Source: Leptodontidium sp. MPI-SDFR-AT-0119 (taxonomy: Eukaryota; Ascomycota; Leotiomycetes; Helotiales; Leptodontidiaceae). From it: a stretch of DNA of 64,000 nt. Each line of letters begins with the position of its first letter. Position 1 is the first letter of the stretch. The position numbers and the translations under genes were made by a program. The stretch is taken from positions 5,394,001-5,458,000 of the forward strand of contig JAHLEZ010000002.1 in assembly GCA_020726505.1 (NCBI GenBank), written 5' to 3'. The notes under the pieces were generated by a model. The model searched no databases, was not told the origin of the DNA, and worked only from the letters and a program-made list of their open reading frames with translations. Below, piece after piece: positions 38,047-47,894 of the stretch.

Positions 38047-41000
38047 ATGGATTTCTCCACCGCAGCTGCGAAGACGGCCACGAGCACGCCCTCGTCGAGC
38101 CCAGGACTCTTCTCTCCCTCCCTCAATCCGACCAAACTAAATCTCCCTCCTCTCTCTGATGGCACTCCGCACCCAAGTCCCTATCTGCATCCTCTGCAGA
38201 TGCATAAAGTCCGGGAGTAAGTTGTGTCTTTCTTTCGCTTCCCGCGCTTGCAATCAACCATCCCACCACATCTTCTCCTCCAACGGCCCCCACCTCAACC
38301 ACCTCGACAACACTCCAATGACCTATGCAACACTCAATTATCGAAGCGTGATTGTGCTTGTCGCACTCCGAAATCCTCTCGACGCCTGCGAAGCCCAAAA
38401 TACGCATTTACACTCACCAACGTCATTGTTCTAGGCTAACATGTGCAATTCAGGACCCATAAAGCCCAAGTCGACCAAGACTTCCTCACCGGCCGCAAAC
38501 TGATAAACCAATACGAAATCATCAACGAGATTGGTAGAGGTGTGCATGGCAAGGTCAAGTTGGCACGGAGTCTGGAGACTGGAGGCTATGTCGCTATCAA
38601 GATCATCCAGCGATTCTCCAAGAAGCGCAAGCTTGGACGGGTTACCGTGTCGCCAGAGGACAAGACGAAGAAGGAGATTGCAATTCTAAAGAAGATCCGC
38701 CATCCCAATGTCGTCGGCCTGCTCGAAGTCATCGACGATCCCGAGTTGAAGAAGATTTACATGGTCTTGGAACATGTCGAGCTTGGAGAGATCGTATGGC
38801 GGAAGAAGGGCGACAAGAGCATATGCCTGTACGAAAGGCGACGGATCGAGAGAGAACAGAGAGGCGAGAAGGATAATGTCGAGGATGAGAAATACTTCAA
38901 GATACAAGAGAGGCGCAGGCAACGAAGGGATGCTCAGCGAGCGAAGCTCTCTTCTCTGCAACAACCCCCAGACCCTTGGAGCTTGGAACACGGCGACGAG
39001 GACGACGAACAGGAGATTTTGTCCCGGCAGACGACCCATGATTCTATGCTCAACATGAGATCTGCGAGAACCCTCAAATCGAATCCTGGTTCCAGAGTCC
39101 ACTCTCGCGCAAACTCTCGCGCTCCTTCACGAACCAGCTCTCGTGCTCACACTCCTCTCCCCACTGAATTCGATATCGGTGCTCTGGATAGTGATAACGA
39201 AGGTGACGAACCTGGCCCTCTACCCTCTATTGGTTCATACCACGGCTCCGCCTCCGCTCTTGACGGGACATATTACGGTTCGTACCCTGACGAGCCACCA
39301 TACCGAGGAAGATCTCCAAGCATGGCTGATAGTATCATCTCGCACATGTCGTCGACCGATGGCATGGAGCATGATGCTTTCGAGGATGACTTTTCCTACG
39401 TACCTTGCTTCACTCTCGACCAAGCACGTTCCGCTTTCCGAGACACTGTTCTCGGCCTGGAATATCTACACTACGAGGGCATTGTTCACAGAGACATCAA
39501 GCCAGCCAATCTACTCTGGACCAAGGATCACCGTGTCAAGATCTCCGACTTTGGGGTTTCTTACTTTGGAAGACCTGTCAGGGATGGCGAGACCGAGGAG
39601 AACATTTCAGAAGCTGATGCTACCGACTTTGATAATGATCTCGAACTCGCCAAGACCGTTGGGACTCCAGCTTTCTTTGCTCCCGAGTTGTGCTACACAG
39701 ACCTCGAGATTGAGCAGCCAAAGGTTAGCGAGCAAATCGACGTGTGGTCCTTGGGGATCACTCTCTACTGCATGATTTATGCTCGGATTCCCTTCCTCGC
39801 CGACGACGAGTATCAATTGTTCAAAGCCATCGCAAAAGATGATGTGTATATTCCCAAGAAGCGTTTAAAGGCCGTTGATCCGAATGCTTCGACACCTCAA
39901 ACCGGCATTGTCCATCGCGTCGGGCCATCAACGGGTCCTTATAGAGAAGATGGAGAACTTTCGTTCGAGGAAATTGATCACGACCTGTATGATCTGCTCA
40001 GGAGGATGCTGATCAAGGATCCAACAGATCGAATCAAGTTGAGGGACGTCAAGAGACATCCATGGACCACCAGAGGCATGGGCAATGTTGTTGGCTGGCT
40101 TGAAGATACCGACCCATCCCGAAAGACCGCCGGCCAAAGAATTCAAGTTGACAGAAACGAGTTGGAACGTGCTGTTGTACCAATCACCTTCCTCGAGCGG
40201 GCCAGATCGGCTGTCAAGAAAGCCGTTGGCAAGGTCATCAGTGTAACAAGGAGTGAGACGAGAGGTGAGGGTTCTCGCCGGAGAGCTGCAAGCAATGCTA
40301 CCAGCTCGGGAGCAGACACTCAGCACAACTCACCTCTGAATCTAACCCCTGGTCTCCGGGATACTAGAAGAGCCAGCCTCCGAGGAGACGAGTCCTATTT
40401 CACATCACTCTCGGACCTTCAGGATCATCACTACCGCGAGCCCACCGAGCACCCTCTGGCCCAGAGTCTGACTGCCAGTCCGGATCTTTTAGTCCATGGA
40501 GAAGACCCATTCACGCTTGACTCTGCTCAGCTTCCCGTCCCGGTAGGAGCTACCCCTACCCGTGAACGTAAGGCCTCCACCGTGGCAGATCCTGATGTAA
40601 GACCAGGTCCGCCAGATCGCACCGTCTCGGCGGCGGCGTCTATTCAGACGGTCGTTCACCGTGGTCACTCCCACTCTAGGTCAATGAACTCTCCATTAAT
40701 AGGTTACTTGAACGAGAACATCTCCACTCCAGGACCCTTTACGGACCATATGGGTGCGATATTTGGTGGCCACTTGTGGAATGGTAGAGGTCGAGAAATG
40801 GCAGATATCGAGGAGGGTGTTCCTTTTCGCGCACGTTCAGTCGATCGAAATCTGTTCGAGTCAGAGAACAAGCACGCTGACCCAGTAGTTGGTATGAGCA
40901 CTGCAACAGCTCCAGGTCTCTTTCAACATCCAATGCTACATCACCCACGGCCAATCTCTCGATCAAATGATGTCTCCCCGACAAGCCCAAATCATCCTCT

Positions 41001-41916
41001 GGCTTCTCCACTCTTCTTCCAACCATACATGCTTCAAGCTCACCAACCACAATCGGCATCAACTCCCAATGTGCCCCATACTGGACTAGCTGCCTCGAAT
41101 CTTGATGAACGCCCTTCGACAGCAAACCGTACCCCTGAAGGCAAGACACCCGCTCCTCGGGTTTATGGGGCAAGTACACCGGAGTCTTATTCACGGGCCC
41201 AAGAGACGTTGGCACGGAGACGGAAGTTGGAAGAATATGCCGATCAGAAGAGACAGGAATTGGCTGCTAGTACACGTGAAAAGGTTCCATGCTGTCCACC
41301 ATCACCAGATGATGAGATTTTTGCACAGAATCAAGAGGCATCCCAGAGAGCTCAGTCATACAGCTCTGTCAACTCCAACAGTGTGGCATCACAGATGACA
41401 TCGCCTTCGAATGTTACTTCACCAATCTCCTCAGTCAACATGGGCTCTCAGGAGCAATTCTATCCTTCAGTTCCGTCGCTTCCCGCCCTCATTTCTGGCT
41501 CTTCTTCTGTCTCTGCAGATCCAGAAGAAGATATGCTGCAATGCCCCGGAATTGTTCAACATCCCGAATATGGAATCATGGGGGACGATACACCCGAAGC
41601 TCGAACACCGCCATCGTTATCCAAGCAGATCTCTTCGGATGCCGAGACCACAACAGCAAACGAGGACGCGATTTTTCTCTCGCCAGACGAGGATGAAGGA
41701 TACAATGGAGACGGGGATATTAACTTCACGGCAGACGATTACGATTCAGACAGTGATGAAGGTCTTACGATGACTCGAAGCAAACCGAAGACCAAATCAA
41801 CAACCTCATCGACAGACAGCCCAGCGAAGCTTGAATTGAGGAAGTTGGAGAGACGAGGCACGAACGCTAGTGTAGGCAGCACGGAAACTGCCAAGAAAAT
41901 TGTCATGGATGGATAA
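38047..41916 (+). CDS. CaMKK/Sak1/Ssp1-type serine/threonine protein kinase
   Basis: Two exons, 38047..38216 and 38454..41916, 1210 aa, with a 237-nt intron. The junction gives ...PLQMHKVRE-THKAQVDQDFLTG, so the apparent GTG start at 38443 is wrong. Kinase motifs: GRGVHGKV (84-91), VAIK (Lys106), HRDIKPANLL (Asp404), DFG (422-424), TVGTPAFFAPEL activation loop, DVWSLGITLY. Between the hinge (GEIVW, ~168) and the alpha-E region (~374) lies an insertion of about 200 residues, charged and then Ser/Arg-rich. About 590 residues of disordered, Ser/Pro-rich tail follow the catalytic domain. This arrangement matches fungal kinases that phosphorylate the AMPK/Snf1 activation loop and act in glucose-starvation and stress signalling. 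Two upstream ATGs precede the start. Confidence 0.9.
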
Positions 41917-43922
41917 GCTACGATATTAATTTCATTTCTCATCAAAGCATTGGGTGGGATACGTCGTTTAATGGAGGAAGAAGCAAAATATTTGACGCGA
42001 TACATATGAATAGAACGGTACGGAAAGGAACGAAATGGATGGCAGGTTATGGTCAAGGGCTCATGAGGACAGGTATGGACAGGAGGAAGGATTGACGGAT
42101 GGATGGATGGATGGCGCCAACGATGGATGAAGGGATTGACGAACGAAAGGATGACTGGGAAAGACTGGAGGCTAGGTGGAACTGTCAGGATATCATTTCA
42201 CTTTTCTTTCTTCGCGAGAAAGGCGTACACAATCAGTCAGCACTCGAATCATATCAGCAAGGCGTTGTTGGAAGGGGGGTTTCAGGCACTTCAAACCCGG
42301 GAACGGTGGGTATTTGTAGCATAGTAAGCACGCAGGCAAAAGACAGAATGCCGATTGTTGCATTGAAAGACAAGGAGAAACAGGGACGGGTGTTTGGATG
42401 GTTCAAGATGAGATGAGAGACAGACATAGTATTATATAGCTGAGAATCTGACTATAGTAAATATCTACTTGGCTGGGAATGGGCAATTTGATTTGTGATG
42501 TCATATCGTGATATCGTGATATCTAGCTGTAAAGTTTGAGTTGTAGATAATCCGGGAGCCAGGCTAGTTGATGAATACGAAGTTGAGTGAGACTGAAGGT
42601 ATGTTAATCACCAAGTGGAAGAAAGATGCATGCATGACTTGGTCTTCTTATTTGGAAAGGAGGAAGGAAACCTCGCTTCTCTTGCTTCTAGCATCCAGTG
42701 GTGGTGGTATAATCTCTCCAATTCTTAGAATTTAATAAACGAGAAAAAAAGACAGAGGAAGAGAAGCAGCTACTTAGCTCCAGCTCTAGCGATAGCTATG
42801 GTTATACCGGGGAGGCACCGCCTCCCTACCAGCGAAGGTAACAGCTGAGGATAGTAAAAGTAGCTTGGGCTAAGGGTGGTTTTTTATTTATTTTTTTTTA
42901 TTTTATTTATCTACCTGGTGGAATTAATTGAGATTTTGAATTTGAAATCTTGTGGTAAAACTGTTGTGTGGGGAACGGAAATCTGATGGGGGGGGGGGGG
43001 GGGGGGGGATCAAAAACACACACAGAAATAGCACATAGAGTGGTGTAACTCAGCGTGAGAAAGAAAAATCAAGCTAATCAATTATAGTTAATTAATAATC
43101 TGATTTGAGTTGATTTGCTACTATTGATAATTAGATTATAATTAGATTATAATCAATTATTTGTATGTAAATAATCAATTATAATCAAAATCAAAATCAA
43201 AGATTTGATTACGTATATTTCAGCCTTGATTTGATTTTGATTAGGACCCCCTAATCAAGTCAAATCAAATCAAATCATTTGTCACACTGGCACTGGTGTT
43301 TTGATGTCCTTTTCTTCTATTTTCTTTGCACCTTTCCTTGAAGTAAATAAACAATCAAGGGAAGGATGGGTGACTTGTGCCGTCAAAAAGACGTAGAGGA
43401 TGATGGTTGGAGACCGGACGAAGATAGAGAGGAGGTGTGGGAGAACGGGGAAAGAGAGATTAAAATGGTTTGTAGTTGCGGTCTTATAGAGCTGGTAATG
43501 ATGTTTTTCTGGTTCTTCTCTCTGCTAAGTTTTTCATTGAACTGGAGTTGGGCCTCGTTTCTTCCGAGTCAGTGAGTGAGTGGATGAGTGGCTTTTACTA
43601 GCAAATATATCAGGTTTAGGAAGAAGAGGAAGTAAAGCAAGGGTAAGTAGATCTTGTCGTGTGCAAAACATCAAATGTGGAGGGGAAGCTGCGGAAAGGC
43701 AGTGAGTGGACTTGATGGAGCTGAAATGGTATCGTTCCTAGGACTTCAATTCAAGCAGCCACTTACTTTGCCGCTGGCCAGGAGGACGATCGATATCGGC
43801 TACTACGATCTGGTTCGGGAGTTCGAGGAATAACACGAAGCGAAAGTAGGAGGAAAGCCGATGTATAAATCTACATAACCCATTTTTGTCTACTCCTTGT
43901 TGACGCCATCCTCTCCTCCACT
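41917..43922. other. Intergenic with AT-rich inverted repeat and poly-G run
   Basis: Two kilobases between the kinase stop and the ARO2 stop. It contains a GGGAGGC-ACC-GCCTCCC hairpin (42810-42826), a run of 21 G (42988-43008), and an AATCAA-rich inverted-repeat segment (43051-43289, listed separately). No coding frame supported. Confidence 0.45.
43051..43289. repeat. AATCAA-rich inverted-repeat segment, possible small MITE
   Basis: The ends are CAGCGTGAGAAA on the left and, reverse-complemented, CAGTGTGACAAA on the right (10 of 12 match). The interior is built from AATCAA/TTGATT units arranged so that 43185-43205 and 43224-43245 can pair as a long hairpin. No clear target duplication is seen, so transposon status is unproven. 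Confidence 0.35.
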
Positions 43923-45244
43923 CTACTTAGCAGCTGTCTCCCCTCCATCAACAACCACCTTCTTCGCTAGAATCTTCTGCTTCAAGGGAGGAAGCAAACT
44001 CCGGGTCATTTGTCTTGATTGCTGAGCCATCAATGCATCTACGATCACCAACGCTGCCATAGCTTCAACAATTGGCACGGCTCTAGGTACAACACATGGG
44101 TCATGTCTTCCCTTGGCTTCCAAGACACCACCCTCATCTCCGTCGTATGTGGCTGTCTCTTGGGCCTTGCCAATTGTCGCAGGTGGCTTAAAAGCAACTC
44201 GGAAATATATTGGTGTGCCGTTGGTGATACCTCCTTGAATACCTCCAGAGTTGTTGGTTTTCGTCGTGAGTTTCGGCCTTGGGACGCCATTCTTCGATGC
44301 GCCGGTCTCCATAGGTGGTATAACAGGTGCAAGAATGAAAGCATCGTTGTGTTTCGATCCAGGGACTTCGCATCCTCCAAATCCAGACCCAACCTCGAAT
44401 CCCTTGGAAGCAGGTATACTCAGCATGGCGTGAGCAAGCATAGCCTCCATCTTGTCGAAAACGGGCTCCCCCAACCCACTAGGCACATTCCTGATCACAC
44501 ACGTAACCGTTCCGCCAATACTGTCTTCTTTATCTCTGAATTCTGCAATATGATCCCCCATAACCTTCGCAGCAGTTGCATCTGGACACCGGACAGGTAC
44601 GAACTCGTCGACTTTCTCGCGGGTAATGGTCTCGATCAGGGAGAGGAAGGCGGGGTTTGTTGATGGCGTAGGATGTTCTGCTGTTGCTGGGAACATATGC
44701 TTGCTTCCTACTGAGGTCACGAAGGCCACGATCTCAATCCCATGTGCGAGCTTCAGGTATTTCTCTGCAATCGCACTGGCTGCCACCCGCCCAATAGTTT
44801 CCCGCGCAGAACTTCGTCCCCCCCCACTGCTTGCCTTGACACCGTATTTCTCGAGGTATGTCCAATCTGCGTGACTTGGCCGAGGGTAGAGATCCATCGT
44901 GGAGTTTCCGTAGTCCTTGGGTCTCTGGTCTTTGTTGCGAACGATCATTGCGATTGGAGTTCCCAGCGTGACACCAAATTCAGTACCGGATTGGATCTCC
45001 ACAGTGTCCATCTCATTTCGGGGCGTAGTGAGGGCGCTCTGGCCTGGTCTTCGTCTTGTCATCTGCGGTTGGATATCGTCTTCTGTGAGCTCCATTCCGG
45101 GAGGGACACCGTCAACGATACATCCCACGGAGCGGCAATGCGATTCGCCATAGCTGGGAGGATGTTAGCTGCTGGGGATTTGAGTACTGCCAATTGAAGT
45201 TGTACGTACGTGGTGACCTTGAAATACTGGCCAAAGGTAGACAT
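43923..45244 (-). CDS. ARO2: Chorismate synthase
   Basis: Two exons, complement(43923..45153, 45210..45244), 421 aa. The first exon gives [11 protein letters not shown] and splices (56-nt intron) to [20 protein letters not shown], the first chorismate synthase signature. Further signatures are [14 protein letters not shown], the second one, and [17 protein letters not shown] and [19 protein letters not shown]. The enzyme converts 5-enolpyruvylshikimate-3-phosphate to chorismate, the last step of the shikimate pathway, using reduced FMN. Fungal enzymes are bifunctional and reduce their own flavin with NADPH. Cytosolic, normal length. It is divergently arranged with the lipoate ligase gene, the starts being 217 bases apart. 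A TGACTCG motif close to the Gcn4/CPC1 site lies in the shared promoter. Confidence 0.96.
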
Positions 45245-45324
45245 CGTGGGTATTCTGTGAAGTTGTGGGGTTGTTGTTGCGGTCTAGAAATTCGAAGGTA
45301 GTGGTGTTATTTTTCGCGGGCTGA

Positions 45325-45331
45325 TGACTCG
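45325..45331 (+). promoter_or_regulatory. Gcn4/CPC1-like half-matched site TGACTCG
   Basis: Six of seven bases of the general amino-acid control element TGACTCA, 80 bases upstream of ARO2. Aromatic amino-acid genes are known targets of this control in fungi. One mismatch, so tentative. Confidence 0.3.
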
Positions 45332-45461
45332 TCGAGGGGTTGCCAATGCCGAGCTCGGACCACTGTATTTACAGGGGTGGATGCAGTGAAGTTCTGATGG
45401 CTGTAGTGATCCTGTCCCCAAGTCAAACTGGGCTGAATATCAGCTTCTTCTTTTTTGTTCA

Positions 45462-46782
45462 ATGGCTCCCTCTAGAGGATTCAATTTCCTGCTACGAGCT
45501 CGATCACAGTATCCTCGAAAAGATGTACGACGATTCTCGGACTTTGTACGCGCCGTTGCGGATCCATCCAACAAGTACCAAGTCTACACTTCTCGAAGTC
45601 CCAATCCATACCTCAACCTCTCAATTGAACATTACCTCCTCCAGAAAACGCCGGCAGACTCTACCATCCTCTTTCTGTACACAAACCGACCGAGTGTAAT
45701 TATCGGCAGGAACCAGAACCCATGGACAGAAGTCAATCTGGGAGTTCTGCGAAATGATCAGAGCATTCTTCAAAACCCAGAGCATCGCGTGCAGCTCGTG
45801 CGCCGAAGATCTGGGGGCGGAACAGTCTTCCACGATGAAGGGAATGTCAATTACAGCGTCGTTATGCCTACGGGGGAGTTTGACCGAGATAAACATGCAG
45901 AGATGGTAGTCAGGGCATTGCGCAGCTTGGGCGTGGAGAAGGTCAGAGTCAACGAAAGGCATGATATTGTGGTGGACAAGACGGTTCCGGGCGAAGGGGA
46001 ACAACCTTACAAGATTTCTGGATCGGCCTATAAACTTACGAGACTGAGGTCTGTACATCATGGCACATGCCTTCTCTCGAGTCCGAATATCGATGCTATA
46101 TCCAAATACCTTCGAGCTCCTGGCAAACCGTTTATCAAAGCTAAGGGAGTGGAGAGCGTCAGCTCAAAGATTACGAATGTTGGGTTGGGGAATGCGCAGT
46201 TCGAAGGGGCTGTCAAACACGAGTTTTGGAAGATGTATAGCCATAGTAAGGGCATGGTGGTGGGCCGAGCAGAGATGGAAGTCCCTGAGATCAAGCGTGG
46301 ACTTGAGGAGTTGATGGTAAGTAGGCGGCCCGGGAGGAAGAGTGAAGCTGACTGTGACGAAGTCCGAGGATTGGATATATGGCCAGACTCCCCAATTTGA
46401 GTTCTCGACATCTGGAGTGGATGGAGAAGCATTGGCCGAGAAAGAAAGATGGCGATTCCCGCAGGATGTAAGTCTTCTTTCTAGCAGTCTTTAAGTCCAT
46501 TCTGACTGAAATTTCTAGTTGGAGCTTTCGTTCACAGCAAGGAATGGGGTGATCCAAGTATCATCTCTCAAGAAAGGGGAGCATTACATGGTCACGTCAA
46601 TGATGAAGGGTACGAAACTACACGAGATCAACGACTGGAATTCCGTTCTGGCTCCACCTTTCAAGAAATCGCTCCCTGGGAAGTCTCGTCCCAAGATACA
46701 GGCGGAACTGGCGAAGTCCATGAATGAGCTATTTGGGGCTGGTTCATATGAAGCTGGTGATTATGTTCACCCTCCTAAGTGA
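45462..46782 (+). CDS. Lipoate-protein ligase A-type protein (mitochondrial)
   Basis: Three exons, 45462..46316, 46387..46467, 46519..46782, 399 aa, introns of 70 and 51 nt. The N-terminus (MAPSRGFNFLLRARSQYPRK) is basic and Ser/Arg-rich with no acids, fitting a mitochondrial presequence. The BPL/LplA catalytic domain follows: NPYLNLSIEHYL, IIGRNQNPWTEVN, RRRSGGGTVFHDEGNVNYS (the lipoyl-binding signature), and KISGSAYKL with the catalytic lysine. The C-terminal part continues through two introns with typical WRFPQD and FTARNGVIQ sequence. The family attaches or transfers lipoyl groups onto the E2 subunits of pyruvate and 2-oxoglutarate dehydrogenases (yeast Aim22/Lip3 type). Whether this is a true ATP-dependent ligase or a lipoyltransferase cannot be told here. 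Confidence 0.92.
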
Positions 46783-47894
46783 GTTGAAATATCGACTAAT
46801 GCTTGAAAGGGGATGGAATACGGTCGTCGGTGGATGGGGACAGTGATGGACCTGGTTTTGAGCCAGACAGGATTGTAGAAGGATGACTTGATTGAGATAT
46901 GAAAGTGGTGGGTAGATTGTATGAATATGTTGCAACTGCTCTCTTGTAGACTTGGATATACGAATGTGGTAATGCACGTGCGGTGATTAGTTGGAGACAT
47001 TGACACTTCAAATGCCGAATTATTTTCTGACTCCCCGAACTTCAATTTTAAAGCTGACCACTGTGCTTTTATTTGTTGCAGTCCTATTCGAGGGCAGAAT
47101 GTATTGAACTTAACAACTTGGAAGTCTTAGGACCTTGTGGGTGAGTTATTACAGCAGCAGGTCCGAAATTCATACACTTCTAGTGTTTCAATTTACTCTT
47201 GGCCGAAGATGGAGCGATTCAGCTACAAGGCCATCTTCAAACACTATGATATGTAATACATTTTTCTTTTTCAAGACTTTGCAGAGTCAAACGATTACTG
47301 TAGGTAATCGACGTCTAGTACGGTCTACGGCAAGTCAATTTATTGTTATCTTCATCGTCATCGTCATCCCTACCTTGCACTTGCACTTGACTTGATATCG
47401 AGGGGCAGCACTCAATTGGGCGGTGCTGCCTGAATATAAACAACGATTTTGATGAGAAGAATCCACTCTTGACTCATGCTGGGTAAGCAGATATCAAATC
47501 AGCATCAGAAGTCTTCCCCTCTGTCCCAATTGAGGCGGCTGGTCGGTGGATAATCCTTAAGTGGTTTCGCGTTGTTGTCGCGCTAGGCCAGCCCGCTTAC
47601 AAAAAATGGCAGGGGGGAACGCGCCTTCGCTCCAAGTCGCGTTGCTGGACCTGCCCTACAGTAGAAGTACTTCAGAAAACATTCCTGCTCCTCCTCTTCT
47701 CTCCTCCCATCAACAACAACACCACCACCTCCTCTCCCCCCCTCAACTTCTCGAGCCTGCATCTCGACTCGATTGACTGTGCCGAGTAACACTGCATCAT
47801 ATTGTATCTTGAATACAATCTACGAATAGCAGCACCCTCTTGCCACCCCTTTTCTCCTCAAATCTATACCCCACCACCGCTACACGTCGCCATC
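46783..47894. other. RNR1 upstream region
   Basis: About 1.1 kb between the lipoate ligase stop and the RNR1 start. No gene supported. The proximal 330 bases hold four CGCG cores (listed separately) and a C/T-rich leader. Confidence 0.4.
47565..47641 (+). promoter_or_regulatory. Cluster of four MBF/E2F-like CGCG boxes before RNR1
   Basis: TTTCGCGTT (47565-47573), CGCG at 47579-47582, ACGCGCC (47619-47625) and CGCG at 47638-47641 lie within 77 bases, ~255-330 bases upstream of the ATG. In yeasts, G1/S transcription of RNR genes is driven by MBF at ACGCGT-type boxes. The clustering supports the same control here, though no perfect ACGCGT is present. Confidence 0.5.

Noticed and set aside
38443..41916. 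Kinase starting at 38443
   Set aside because: The start there is GTG inside an intron end; splicing from 38216 to 38454 gives a conserved N-terminus with an ATG at 38047.
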